Shown piece after piece: positions 1 through 9,201 of a stretch of 64,000 nt of DNA. The notes under the pieces were generated by a model, which was not told where the DNA came from, searched no databases, and was given only the letters and a program-made list of their open reading frames with translations. The stretch covers positions 491,611 to 555,610 of the forward strand of contig JAHDVH010000001.1 of assembly GCA_023382385.1 (NCBI GenBank). Direction: 5' to 3'. The position numbers and the translations under genes were made by a program. Numbering within the stretch: position 1 is the first letter of the stretch; each line of letters opens with the position of its first letter. Source of the stretch: a bacterium. Its GTDB lineage: Bacteria; Electryoneota; RPQS01.

Positions 1-2
1 GT

Positions 3-2738
3 TCAGCGAACCTTGTGAGCAATCACAATTGGCAAGATTCGGAGGTCATTTGTGTTGATCTTTCTGAAGATTGAGTCGTCCACATAGAACTGTGTCTGGG
101 TCGCAGGAACAACGACGAGCAGAGTTTGCTCCCTGCGACACAGCTCAAACTCGCTGGACAAATGAACCTCATATGCCTCCGCTCCACTCACAGGATCCCA
201 TTCAATCAGTTGTCCGTTCACTCGGGGAACAGTGCCGCGGTTATACTCGCGCAGGTCGAGATCATTATTAGGAACGGATTCAGGAATCTGCACTCTGTAT
301 ACTACAGATGGCGCATCAGGGGGGAGACTCCTTGTCTGTTCCCGATGGTCAGTCGCAACGAAATAGTATTCGAGTGAAGTTGCATTTCCCGGGGGTATCA
401 AGGCAGACGAGTAGCTCCGCGGAGCGCTCGGCGCAGGCGTAATTGTTGTCCAGTTTCCGCCGGGCAGGAACCGGTACGTGAGTCGCCGAGAAGTAATCGA
501 GGTCGGTTCCTGAAGCGTGAAGGAATCAGTCCACATCTCGCATGTCAGAAACACTGTATCCGGTCTTGATGAATAGACAGGCGGAGTATGCACGAAAAAG
601 GGTCCGAGGTTCCAACCGAGGCTTGCGAACTCAGGTAGCTTCTGGAACTTTCCAAGGTCCCAATCGTAAATCTGCATTCCTGTGCAGTTGGCCGCGCGTC
701 GCGCTATCACCGCCCCTTGCACCGCTTTTTGGAAGGAGTTGGTTCCATAATATGCAATAATGACCGGACTCCCGTTATCGTTAAAGTAAACACAGCTCGA
801 ATCCATGTTGCGCGAGTAGTCCGTCATGACCATCATCTCGACATTTGGATTGACTTGCTGGAGCGCACCAACGGTCCAAGGAGATGTTGTTACCGGCTGA
901 CATCGATTGTCCTTGACCCATACATCAAAGGCATCACCGTAGCTTCTGACATGAACTCCAGGTCTTCGAGCTTGTATGATATTGTACATTTGATTTACAT
1001 ATGCGCCAACTAACTGGCCCGGGGTCATGCCGCGACTGGTGCAGTTCTGATCGTAGTTTGCCAACGTGACTTCATTGATGTGTATCTTGAACCCATGCGG
1101 TGCAAGCAAAGAGTCACAATTCCGAATTTGCTGTTGATAGAACTCCAGTGGTTCAAGCATGCTCCAGCAAACGGTCATTCTTCCGGTCTGATAGAGGATG
1201 GCCGTGTACCAGTCTACCGTAACCTGATTTCCGACAGACAATGCGCCGCCATTGATTCGAGTGAGCTTTGGCGACGTAACGAAGTTTTCAAATGGGGTAG
1301 AGAGTTCTGTGACGCTGTAGTCTACTCCTTCGGTCATCAAAGTGTTCCCTGGCTGCTTATACACCCTGAGCGGAGTATCGGCGCGCCGAATCATATTTGT
1401 GAGTCCAGCGTTCTCAAACGTTAAGTCATCAATCCAAAGTGTGCCGGTCGAGTACTCATTTGGACCAATCCAGACTTCGGCGGAGTCATTATGATATACC
1501 GAGAACAGGACTTCAAGTTGAGTCCAGTCGGTGTTGGCGGGCACACTTATTCTTTGGTTTTCAAAGTGATTGTTGACAGGATCATCGCCGTGAATCAATA
1601 CTCGTATGCGACTGCTGAAATTCGAAGTCTTGTACCAGAACTTGGCTTTGATCAAACGATACGGTCCGAAGTGAACCTTCTGCCTCACCGTGCGGTCGCC
1701 CGGGTAGTCTGCAGTCATGTTTGCCCATTTGATCGACGAGCTACCTGAGTGTCGCGTTACATTATCCCTTGAGATGAGACTATAGTTGGACTCTGGGTAC
1801 ATTTCCCAGCTATTCGGGCGGTTATTGGTCCAGCTTTCAAATCCCCCATTTGTTGCGCTGATTCCGTAACTAACAGCCGTGAATCCAGTACTCCCGACTG
1901 TCATGGGCATGCTAACAATCGGCACGCCTTCCTGCCAGCTTCTCTGGGGAACCCATAAGCCCGTACGATCCACACCCATCGTCAAGAATTGTCCACGACG
2001 TCGAATTCTCTGACGAAGTTCCAGAGCACTGCTGTTTGCAAAGTTACTTCTAACAGGATTGCCCCCATCCTGGTCATTCCACTCTATCTCGTTCATTTTG
2101 CTATGATACGCGAAGTTGAATAGCGAATCTGCATAGTCAAACTGTGATTGTATTCTGACAGACGTGTTGACTGTGCACACTCTTTTTGGGAGATCCGGCC
2201 AGTCCCGAACGTAGGCCCTGTCCACTGTGGTTTGACCATTCACTTGCCCCATTAAGTCCACAAGGCTAAACAGACCCCACTCCATCCCAAGGTGATCTTT
2301 GCCGGCAAGGAAAATGTTGCGGTTGCCAACCAGCAATTGGTATTCTTCATCGCGCGAGATCACGCCCAATCCGGGAATTCCAGAAGCAAGCAACGAATCC
2401 ACAAGCGCAGGGAATCGTTCGGGTGTCCCGATGAGTATCCCACCTGCCTGCCCAGTCCATTGGGAAAAAGGAGTATAAACAGGTGGAACTCCCATGAGGG
2501 CAGTGAGTTCAGCGACCGCCTCATCCCTGACAAAGCTCTCAATAGCAGTTGGATTGTCCGGCATGACAAGAGTAAACGCGCCGTCAAGAACCAACGGAGA
2601 CACGGCGAGCAGCCCCATCTGCTGAGGTCGTGGACGAATGTCATTCAGACCGGCATACAGATGGGCAACGCCACATGTCAGGATGATGAATGGTGTAATT
2701 GCACGTATGCAAATGACGGTGAGGAGGCGAGAGGTCAT
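3..2738 (-). CDS. Secreted multidomain GH20-like glycoside hydrolase-type protein
   Basis: 911 residues from the ATG at 2738, chosen because it opens directly into a signal peptide (basic start, hydrophobic stretch, then AHLYAG); an in-frame TTG 18 codons upstream is less likely. Residues about 30-160 resemble the alpha/beta N-terminal domain of family 20 hexosaminidases (LIGTPERFP, then GMEWGLFSLVDLM). A TIM-barrel-like start follows (KMNEIEWNDQD, where GH20 enzymes have K-N-LHWH-D). It is interrupted at about 297-442 by a carbohydrate-binding-like beta-sandwich (NGGFESW to LWIDDLTFENA). The barrel then resumes, followed by an Ig-like and an Fn3-like domain. The catalytic Asp-Glu pair of GH20 is not recognisable, so hydrolase activity is inferred from fold resemblance only. 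No C-terminal sorting domain is seen. It lies 66 bases after a sensor kinase on the same strand. Confidence 0.6.
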   Translation of the reverse strand: MTSRLLTVICIRAITPFIILTCGVAHLYAGLNDIRPRPQQMGLLAVSPLVLDGAFTLVMPDNPTAIESFVRDEAVAELTALMGVPPVYTPFSQWTGQAGGILIGTPERFPALVDSLLASGIPGLGVISRDEEYQLLVGNRNIFLAGKDHLGMEWGLFSLVDLMGQVNGQTTVDRAYVRDWPDLPKRVCTVNTSVRIQSQFDYADSLFNFAYHSKMNEIEWNDQDGGNPVRSNFANSSALELRQRIRRRGQFLTMGVDRTGLWVPQRSWQEGVPIVSMPMTVGSTGFTAVSYGISATNGGFESWTNNRPNSWEMYPESNYSLISRDNVTRHSGSSSIKWANMTADYPGDRTVRQKVHFGPYRLIKAKFWYKTSNFSSRIRVLIHGDDPVNNHFENQRISVPANTDWTQLEVLFSVYHNDSAEVWIGPNEYSTGTLWIDDLTFENAGLTNMIRRADTPLRVYKQPGNTLMTEGVDYSVTELSTPFENFVTSPKLTRINGGALSVGNQVTVDWYTAILYQTGRMTVCWSMLEPLEFYQQQIRNCDSLLAPHGFKIHINEVTLANYDQNCTSRGMTPGQLVGAYVNQMYNIIQARRPGVHVRSYGDAFDVWVKDNRCQPVTTSPWTVGALQQVNPNVEMMVMTDYSRNMDSSCVYFNDNGSPVIIAYYGTNSFQKAVQGAVIARRAANCTGMQIYDWDLGKFQKLPEFASLGWNLGPFFVHTPPVYSSRPDTVFLTCEMWTDSFTLQEPTSITSRRLTYRFLPGGNWTTITPAPSAPRSYSSALIPPGNATSLEYYFVATDHREQTRSLPPDAPSVVYRVQIPESVPNNDLDLREYNRGTVPRVNGQLIEWDPVSGAEAYEVHLSSEFELCRREQTLLVVVPATQTQFYVDDSIFRKINTNDLRILPIVIAHKVR

Positions 2739-2804
2739 ATACTGGATGGTATTCAATTCAATCAAAATAGGTAAATGACTCGTTTGGTGCAATAGCTAAG
2801 GGAA

Positions 2805-5564
2805 CTAGGCCAGTGTTTGCCTTTGATGCCGAGTACCAGATTCCACAACGTGCTTCAGAACCTCTTGTATTTGCTCGGCTTTAAACGGCTTTGCCAGATA
2901 CTCATTCATCCCGGCGGCAATGCACATCTCACGATCACCCTGAAGGGCATTCGCAGTCAAGGCGATTATTGGAATTTGTGGCCTTATGTCGCAAGCTCTA
3001 ATCTGCCTCGTCGCTTCAAGTCCATCCATTTCCGGCATTTGGATATCCATCAGGATTGCATCGTACTCGCGTTCACAGTGCATTCTGACAGCTTCGCGCC
3101 CGTTATCTGCAATCATCACTTCGCAACCGATCGCTTCAAGCATTTTGCTTGCGAGCTTTTGGTTGAGCGGATTGTCTTCTGCCAAAAGTACTTTGAGTTC
3201 ATAGCTGTCTCGCAGGGTGCCACCATCTTGCACCATCAAAGGCTTTGGAATCGTTTCCAGTCCGCGCAGAAGTCTCAGAAGATGCTCCGAACGCACGGGA
3301 ACCTCCAGGACCGCACCTTTGCCGAGACGTTGCAGCTCCTCTGTGCGCCTTTTGTCATGAAGGGGCCGAAGTATGATTATTCTCGTGTGCCGGACATCGG
3401 GATGTCGATCCACAGCATGCAGCGCGGCTACGACCTCTTCATATGGGACCGCACTGCCCAAAAGCAACTGGCAGGTCTCGCGTCGCCGCTCGAGCAAGGC
3501 ATCAAGCAGTTCAATGGATGAACTGACAAGGATTGCATTTGCACCAGCTTGTTTGACTATGGCAACTAACCACGCTTGGAACAACTCGCGCGTCTCCCAG
3601 ATGACGACCGTCCCGCTATCGACCTGCGCGTCTTCACACACACCGCCTTCCATCACAGCAGGGATGAGTTCAGTTTCAAGCGTAAACGTGCTTCCTATTC
3701 CGATTTCGCTCGTCACCAGGATATCTCCACCCATCAGCCTTGCCAGACTACGTGAGATGGACAGTCCCAAGCCCGTTCCACCGTAATTGCGCGACGTGGA
3801 TGAATCTGCCTGAGTGAAATTCTCAAAGATACTCTCCTGACGTTCCTCGTCAATACCGATTCCGGTGTCACTCACTTCGAACCGCAACAAGTTCCGATCT
3901 GACGCTTCGACAGACTCGACACGAACAAAGACATATCCCGAATTGGTGAACTTGACGGCATTTCCTACGAGGTTTGAGATAACCTGGCGATAACGAGTAG
4001 GATCACCGAGAATTCGTGAGGGGACATTCGGTGAGACATGACATCCGATTTCGAGCCCTTTGCCAGCTGCCTGAAGCGAGAAAAGCAGAACAATGCTCTC
4101 CGTAAGTTCTCGCGGATCAAAGGCGACCGATTCGAGCGCCATTTGCTTAGCCTCGATCTTTGACAGGTCAAGGATGTCATTTATAAGAGTTAGCAGCGAA
4201 TCCGAACAGTCCTGCACCGCGCGAGCATAGTCTTCTTGCTCCGGCGTTAATGGCTGCTGAGTGAGCAAGCGCGTGAATCCTACAATTCCGTTCATAGGGG
4301 TTCGGATTTCGTGCGACATATTCGCGAGGAAGTTACTTTTCGCAACGCTGGCAGATTCGGCCTGTCTGGCGAGTTCATTCGCTCTTACGATTGCGGATTC
4401 AAGCTGCTGATTAATCACTTCAAGCTCTTGATGTGACTTGCGAATCTGCTCTTCGTGGTCCCTCCGCTGTGTAATGTCCACGAATCCGCAAAGCATCGCC
4501 GGATGAGCCTCCCAAAGTATCTCCCTCAGGCTCAGACTGCACCACTGGTCAATCATCCCTCGACGCTTAATTGCAACCTCCCAGTTCTCGAGAGCAACGC
4601 CTTGTCGAATCGCGCTCTCAAGTCGCGTGCGATCTTCGCGCTGTGTAAGCAATTCCCAGATTTTGTCGATAGTTCTGCATTCGTCGCTTACGCCGAAAAA
4701 GGACTGGAAATTCTTGCTCGCATAAACAAGGTCACCAGTCCATTCATCGACCACACAGATTGCCATCGGTGCGGCTTCAATGATGGTTCGACTCCGACCT
4801 TCACTTTCCTCCAGCGCACGTAGCATATAGTTCAAAGACCGCGCCACCTCTCCGATCTCGTCCTCGGTATCAACAACTGCAATGGCTTGTTGATTGCCTT
4901 CTGCACGCTGTGTCATTGCCTGCCGGATCAATCCAAGCGGTTTCAGGATGTTGTTATTGAGAATTGAGTAGACAACAACCAGCAGCACTGCGAGAGTGCC
5001 AAGGAGGAAAAGCATCAGCCGTGCAGTGTCCTCGAAGATGATCTTCCGGACTTCCGAGGTATCAAGAGCGACCACCGCAACACCCTTCTTGCCAAGATCT
5101 GCGTGGTTGACCTGAAGATTTCTGAGGGAAGCGTAGTAGCGGCTTCCATTATAGCTGATGGCGGCGTCGGACTCGCGGCTTAACAGGCCCAATAGGTGCG
5201 TGCTGATGTATGTTTCATCCAATGAAGAAAGCTCGCGGCCGATAAGCACGCTCTTTGTGGAGGCGATGATCACTCGTGGAATTCCACTGGCCACAAATAT
5301 TCGATGAACATCTCGCTCAGAGCCAAGCAGCTTGACAAGTCTGTCCATCTCTGCTGCATCTGCAGTTTGCATCGCTGACGCGATCATTGAATGAACCAAT
5401 GACGATCGTGACTCAAGCTGCTGCGCCAATTGACGTTCAAACAGTTTTCGAATACCAATTGTGCCTGCCGCGGCGAGTAACAAGCCAATGGTAAGGAGCG
5501 GAACAACAAGTTTATAGGCAAGCGAAGACCTGATATCTTTGAATAGCGAAGCAAGCATTCTCAC
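2805..5564 (-). CDS. Membrane-bound hybrid sensor histidine kinase/response regulator
   Basis: 919 residues. Order: transmembrane segment about 18-37, a periplasmic sensor region about 40-180, second transmembrane segment about 181-203, HAMP about 204-256, PAS about 257-368, coiled linker, HisKA with the phosphorylatable His418 in NMSHEIRTPMNG, HATPase (NAVKFTN N box, DTGIG and GGTGLGLSIS G boxes) to about 645, a poorly conserved receiver-like segment, and a C-terminal receiver from about 790 with acceptor Asp840 (LMDIQMP) and Lys892 (LAKPF). This is a phosphorelay kinase with no output domain. The GTG start overlaps the stop of the upstream solute-binding lipoprotein (GTGA), so the pair is probably co-translated and the lipoprotein may present ligand to the periplasmic sensor region (inference). 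ATG two codons later is an alternative start. Confidence 0.93.
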   Translation of the reverse strand: MRMLASLFKDIRSSLAYKLVVPLLTIGLLLAAAGTIGIRKLFERQLAQQLESRSSLVHSMIASAMQTADAAEMDRLVKLLGSERDVHRIFVASGIPRVIIASTKSVLIGRELSSLDETYISTHLLGLLSRESDAAISYNGSRYYASLRNLQVNHADLGKKGVAVVALDTSEVRKIIFEDTARLMLFLLGTLAVLLVVVYSILNNNILKPLGLIRQAMTQRAEGNQQAIAVVDTEDEIGEVARSLNYMLRALEESEGRSRTIIEAAPMAICVVDEWTGDLVYASKNFQSFFGVSDECRTIDKIWELLTQREDRTRLESAIRQGVALENWEVAIKRRGMIDQWCSLSLREILWEAHPAMLCGFVDITQRRDHEEQIRKSHQELEVINQQLESAIVRANELARQAESASVAKSNFLANMSHEIRTPMNGIVGFTRLLTQQPLTPEQEDYARAVQDCSDSLLTLINDILDLSKIEAKQMALESVAFDPRELTESIVLLFSLQAAGKGLEIGCHVSPNVPSRILGDPTRYRQVISNLVGNAVKFTNSGYVFVRVESVEASDRNLLRFEVSDTGIGIDEERQESIFENFTQADSSTSRNYGGTGLGLSISRSLARLMGGDILVTSEIGIGSTFTLETELIPAVMEGGVCEDAQVDSGTVVIWETRELFQAWLVAIVKQAGANAILVSSSIELLDALLERRRETCQLLLGSAVPYEEVVAALHAVDRHPDVRHTRIIILRPLHDKRRTEELQRLGKGAVLEVPVRSEHLLRLLRGLETIPKPLMVQDGGTLRDSYELKVLLAEDNPLNQKLASKMLEAIGCEVMIADNGREAVRMHCEREYDAILMDIQMPEMDGLEATRQIRACDIRPQIPIIALTANALQGDREMCIAAGMNEYLAKPFKAEQIQEVLKHVVESGTRHQRQTLA

Positions 5565-6286
5565 TTGTCCCCCGTCACTGCATGCGGCCGTTCCCCAAGA
5601 AGTCGCTGAGCTTCAGACGCGACAAGTGAGGAAAAGTGCACCTGCCCTTGCCAACGCGCTTGCAGACCTGCAAACGGTCCCTTCTTCCCGAGCAACGAAT
5701 CTTGCTGCATGGAACCAAAGACTTGCCAGTGCGATAGCTCCTCGCTAACCTTTGAGATGTCCTTGTGCTCACGTTCTGCGAGCAGAGACAGGTATTTATT
5801 GTGGCCGCTGGCCATAAGTAATCGTGCGTGTTCATATGCAAGGAGCACTTTTTGCCAGTCTTTTCTACGCAGCATGATGTCACCGCGCCGACCAACGAGA
5901 ACTTCGACTTCCATATCACGACAAGTCGAATCACAATGCTCAAAGTGTTCGGAAACGGCCAAGTCACCGGGAGCGGCAACAAGGAGCAAGACACCGGCTT
6001 CCAAGCCCGATTCCTTTGCAGCCAGCTCAAACTGATCGTGAGGCAGAGTAACTGCGTCCAGCTTGTTGGACGCAAAGGCTGCACGCAACTCATGGCTGCA
6101 GGTCAGCTCGACCAACTTCACGTCCACTTTGTAGGTTTTGAACAGACCGGTGGTTTCGGCCAAGTACAAGACCGACGATCCCGGAGACTGGGATATTCCA
6201 ATGCGTATGGCGGGTGGTTCCGGCATGTCGCAACTGGAAATCAAGGCGATGGACGCCATAGCAAATGCTGCGGCAATGTATTTCAT
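5561..6286 (-). CDS. NMT1/THI5-like solute-binding lipoprotein
   Basis: 241 residues with a lipoprotein signal: hydrophobic run then LISSC, lipidated Cys at 19. The N-terminal lobe fits the NMT1/SsuA-like periplasmic binding fold (IRIGISQSPGSSVLYLAETTGLF, then a segment ending NKLDAVTLPHDQFELA). At 241 residues it is shorter than the roughly 300-residue family norm and the second lobe is divergent. No ABC permease or ATPase lies nearby; instead the stop codon overlaps the start of a hybrid histidine kinase. That suggests a sensing rather than a transport role (inference). A good ribosome-binding site (AGGAG) precedes the ATG. The ligand cannot be told from sequence. Confidence 0.75.
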   Translation of the reverse strand: MKYIAAAFAMASIALISSCDMPEPPAIRIGISQSPGSSVLYLAETTGLFKTYKVDVKLVELTCSHELRAAFASNKLDAVTLPHDQFELAAKESGLEAGVLLLVAAPGDLAVSEHFEHCDSTCRDMEVEVLVGRRGDIMLRRKDWQKVLLAYEHARLLMASGHNKYLSLLAEREHKDISKVSEELSHWQVFGSMQQDSLLGKKGPFAGLQARWQGQVHFSSLVASEAQRLLGERPHAVTGDK

Positions 6287-6340
6287 GCGAACTCCTGCTT
6301 AGACCAAGATACATTGCAATTTCGGCTCCAATTTTTGTGG

Positions 6341-6380
6341 CGACTGCTCACAAGAAAGGCCGAGCATTGCCCGGCCTTTC
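6341..6380 (-). terminator. Probable terminator after the acyl-CoA mutase gene
   Basis: Perfect 9-bp stem (GAAAGGCCG/CGGCCTTTC, 6354-6362 with 6372-6380) and a 9-base loop, 20 bases beyond the mutase stop. The downstream tail (TTGTGAG) is only weakly T-rich, so termination may be partial. Confidence 0.55.
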
Positions 6381-6399
6381 ACATTGATAATTCGAAACT

Positions 6400-8070
6400 T
6401 CAGAAAGCGACAGGTTCCTCGTACTCGGAATAGACCTCTTTCAGTGAATCAACCATTTCACCAAGGGTGCAGTAGGCGTGGGCTCCGGCTATCAGATGTG
6501 GCATCACATTTTCTTCATTCAGAGCGGCCTGCTTGATATTGTCCAGGCACTCTTGAACCGCTTTTGCGTCGCGGCGGCGGCGCAGATCATTCAGCTTTTC
6601 GACCTGCGTCTTCCTGCAGTGTTCTTCAGAGATATCGAGGATTGGAATCTCGATTTGTTCACCTTCCTGCACGTAACGGTTGACCCCAACTAAAACGCGC
6701 TCGCCTCGATCGAATTCGGACTGATAGACTTGCGCGGCACGTGCAAGCTCACGCTGAAAGAACCCATTTTCAATCCCGCGAATGACACCACCCATAGCGT
6801 CGATCTTGTCAAAATACGTATTGGCGCCGTCTTCCATTTTGTCGGTCATCCACTCCACAAAATAGCTTCCTCCGAGTGGATCAATCGGAGCTCCAGCCAA
6901 AACTTCATGCTTCAGGACTTGCTGCGTGCGCATCGCAAGTGTCACCGCCTTTTCGCTTGGCAACGCAAGCGTCTCATCCATAGAATTCGTGTGAAGACTT
7001 TGGGTTCCGCCCAATACGGCAGCAAGGGCTTCAGTTGCAGTACGAATAAGATTAACTTCAGGCTGCTGGGCTTGCAGGCTGCAACCGGCTGTCTGAGTAT
7101 GGAAACGGCAGAGCAATGAACGTTCATTCCGGGCACCGTACTTCTCTTTCATCCGCTTTGCCCAAATCCTGCGCGCCGCACGAAATTTGCCGATCTCCTC
7201 GAAAAAGTCAAGATGCGAATTAAAGAAGTGGGACAGTCGCGGAGCAAACTCATCCACGTCCAAACCGCGCTCCATAGCCGCCTCAACATATGTAAAACCG
7301 TCCGCCAACGTGAATGCAAGTTCCTGCACGGCAGTCGAACCGGCCTCGCGGATGTGATAGCCGGAAATCGAGACCGGATTAAACTTGGGCATCTCACGCG
7401 TTGCGAACTCGATGGTGTCCACGACCAATTTCAGCGAGGGACGCGGGGGATAGATGAATTCTTTTTGAGCGATGTATTCTTTCAGAATGTCATTCTGCAG
7501 AGTGCCGCCAAGCTCAGAGCGCTTCCATCCCTGTTTCTCAGCCGCAGCGATGTAAAATGCCCAGATGATCGCCGCCGGAGAGTTGATGGTCATCGACGTT
7601 GTAATCTTGCCAAGCGGGATGTCTTTGAACAGGATTTCGGCGTCTTCGAGAGATGCAACGGAAACGCCACACTTGCCAACTTCGCCGAGCGACCAAGGCG
7701 AGTCAGGGTCCCTCCCCATAAGTGTCGGCAAATCGAACGCCACAGACAGCCCGTCTCCGCCCTGAGCGAGCAGATACTTGTACCGTAGATTAGTCTCTTC
7801 AGGCGTTGCAAAGCCACTGAATTGACGCATGGTCCACCATTTACCACGGTACATAGAGGCATGCACACCGCGTGTGTATGGGAACTGGCCGGGAAAGCCC
7901 AATTTCTCCATGTAAGCCTCCGCCTGTGCAGGATCTTCAGTCCAGCAAAGCGGAGGCACTTCCATGCTCGAAGTTGTGACAAATCTACGCAAGCCGTCCC
8001 TTGGTTTCTTGCCCTCGTATTCTATTTCCCAGCGTCTTCTGGCACTTAGCAGTTTTTCCAGCGGGGTCAT
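6400..8070 (-). CDS. Adenosylcobalamin-dependent acyl-CoA mutase, large (catalytic) subunit
   Basis: 556 residues covering the catalytic TIM barrel of the methylmalonyl-CoA mutase family ([30 protein letters not shown]-like [11 protein letters not shown]). There is no C-terminal B12-binding domain, so it must pair with a separate small subunit not present here. Family knowledge: methylmalonyl-CoA mutase uses a Tyr (RQYAGF) and an Arg (MVRN-YI) to hold the substrate carboxylate. Here these positions are Phe84 (RQFSGF) and Gln202 ([10 protein letters not shown]), as in isobutyryl-CoA mutase. The default label methylmalonyl-CoA mutase may therefore be wrong, and a non-carboxylated acyl-CoA is a better guess. 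No cobalamin riboswitch is visible in the short upstream gap. A hairpin terminator follows. Confidence 0.92.
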   Translation of the reverse strand: MTPLEKLLSARRRWEIEYEGKKPRDGLRRFVTTSSMEVPPLCWTEDPAQAEAYMEKLGFPGQFPYTRGVHASMYRGKWWTMRQFSGFATPEETNLRYKYLLAQGGDGLSVAFDLPTLMGRDPDSPWSLGEVGKCGVSVASLEDAEILFKDIPLGKITTSMTINSPAAIIWAFYIAAAEKQGWKRSELGGTLQNDILKEYIAQKEFIYPPRPSLKLVVDTIEFATREMPKFNPVSISGYHIREAGSTAVQELAFTLADGFTYVEAAMERGLDVDEFAPRLSHFFNSHLDFFEEIGKFRAARRIWAKRMKEKYGARNERSLLCRFHTQTAGCSLQAQQPEVNLIRTATEALAAVLGGTQSLHTNSMDETLALPSEKAVTLAMRTQQVLKHEVLAGAPIDPLGGSYFVEWMTDKMEDGANTYFDKIDAMGGVIRGIENGFFQRELARAAQVYQSEFDRGERVLVGVNRYVQEGEQIEIPILDISEEHCRKTQVEKLNDLRRRRDAKAVQECLDNIKQAALNEENVMPHLIAGAHAYCTLGEMVDSLKEVYSEYEEPVAF

Positions 8071-8131
8071 AAGTCCTCTACTTTGATCTTAGCAAACCTG
8101 AATTTACGTCTTTTTCGAACGGCTGGCAACC

Positions 8132-8593
8132 TCACCAGAGCCAAAACGTCAGACCAATACCTCCCTGGAATCGCCCTTGCGTGTCAGGTGCGAGTTCCAG
8201 TGCCGGGGCAACTTCTGCCCAAACATCCATGATGGTATAGGGGATATGGTACTTAAGTCCGAACGGAACTCGAAGGCCAAGAGTGTTGTCCTCGTCGCCA
8301 TTATTTGCGACAGTCATGTAGACACCTCCACCATAGAACCACTTCCACTCTCGTGGCATATCCATCAAATAATCATACATTTGGAAGTCTGCTGACAGCA
8401 TAAGCCACTCGTCCCAGGACCATGCCGCATTAAAGTCCACAGCGGAACTCTTGTCCCAGAAGAACTGCATATTCAAGCCCGTAGGCTCTCCGAGATACGG
8501 GCCAATCCCAAACCCATCTCGTTCACGTGCAATTGAATCTGAGTTGAGTGCTAAGAGGGCAATCGTGGACGCAAAAATAAGTTTCTTAAACAC
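8132..8593 (-). CDS. Small outer-membrane beta-barrel-like protein of unknown function
   Basis: 153 residues from a GTG start preceded by AGGAGA. It has a signal peptide (KKLIFASTIALLALNSDSIA), then alternating aromatic/polar strands rich in Gly, Trp and Tyr (GPYLGEPTGLNMQFFW, WFYGGGVYMTVANN). The chain ends in GLTFWLW, a terminal aromatic residue typical of outer-membrane barrels recognised by BamA. Its size would fit an eight-strand barrel. No family is recognised. It stands alone between the mutase gene and a divergent plus-strand operon. Confidence 0.65.
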   Translation of the reverse strand: MFKKLIFASTIALLALNSDSIARERDGFGIGPYLGEPTGLNMQFFWDKSSAVDFNAAWSWDEWLMLSADFQMYDYLMDMPREWKWFYGGGVYMTVANNGDEDNTLGLRVPFGLKYHIPYTIMDVWAEVAPALELAPDTQGRFQGGIGLTFWLW

Positions 8594-8714
8594 TTGGGTT
8601 TCTCCTGCTACTCGGTTGATTGTTCATCGTTGCGCAGCTATCCATAAACGTCAGTATCTTAACGATCAAGAGCTGATGCCGGTTCCGAGACACTGGGATC
8701 TCAGGCGACGGGAT

Positions 8715-8742
8715 TTGAAATTCTCGGAAGTTGTTGTATCTT
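8715..8742 (+). promoter_or_regulatory. Candidate promoter for the ferredoxin-aldolase operon
   Basis: TTGAAA (8715-8720), a 16-bp spacer, and TATCTT (8737-8742), placed 24 bases before the ferredoxin ATG. A short palindrome, ACAATTGT, follows directly. The match to a sigma-70 consensus is fair. Confidence 0.5.
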
Positions 8743-8766
8743 ACGACAATTGTAACATATCACGCG

Positions 8767-9114
8767 ATGTCCCGCTACCAGCACCACATTTTCGTTTGTG
8801 AGAACCAGCGAGCCAGTGATGACCCAAAAGGTTGTTGTGCATCTAAGGGCAGCCATGAAGTGCTCGTGCAACTTCGTGAGAAGATCAAGGCAGTTGGGTT
8901 AGCAGCAAGGGTACGTGTAAATAGCTCAGGCTGCCTTGCCAACTGCGCACGGGGCGCAACTGTCGTTGTTTATCCAGAAGCGATTTGGTATTCCGGCGTT
9001 ACGGTCACAGACGTCGATGAGATTGTGACTTCGCATATTCAGAACGGGCGTCCGGTCTTACGCTTATTAGATCCGGTCTTCCACGCTGAAGCGCGTGGCG
9101 ACGGCAGATGTTAG
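8767..9114 (+). CDS. Thioredoxin-like [2Fe-2S] ferredoxin domain protein
   Basis: 115 residues. The ATG at 8767 is chosen because the family begins a few residues before the first beta strand (RYQHHIFVCEN); an in-frame ATG 12 codons upstream would fall inside the promoter. Cys residues follow the thioredoxin-like ferredoxin pattern: one in FVCEN, a GCC pair about 12 residues on, then SSGCLANCARG (C-x3-C). GATVVVYPEAIWY is the usual conserved strand after the cluster. Such proteins are soluble electron carriers often related to NuoE or HydA-associated subunits. It is first in a plus-strand cluster with aldolase, but no partner redox enzyme is adjacent, so its donor and acceptor are unknown. 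Confidence 0.85.
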   Translation: MSRYQHHIFVCENQRASDDPKGCCASKGSHEVLVQLREKIKAVGLAARVRVNSSGCLANCARGATVVVYPEAIWYSGVTVTDVDEIVTSHIQNGRPVLRLLDPVFHAEARGDGRC

Positions 9115-9201
9115 AACAGATCAAAGACCTGTATTGTCCGAGTGTCCGAATGGCGCGAAGGTTGCGCCGAATCAAATACATTCAGAGCGAAGAGGAAAAG
9201 A

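Noticed and set aside
8071-8131. Possible cobalamin riboswitch near the B12-dependent mutase gene
   Set aside because: The gap on the 5' side of the mutase is only 61 bases before another gene, too short for the riboswitch, and no B12-box-like sequence is seen.
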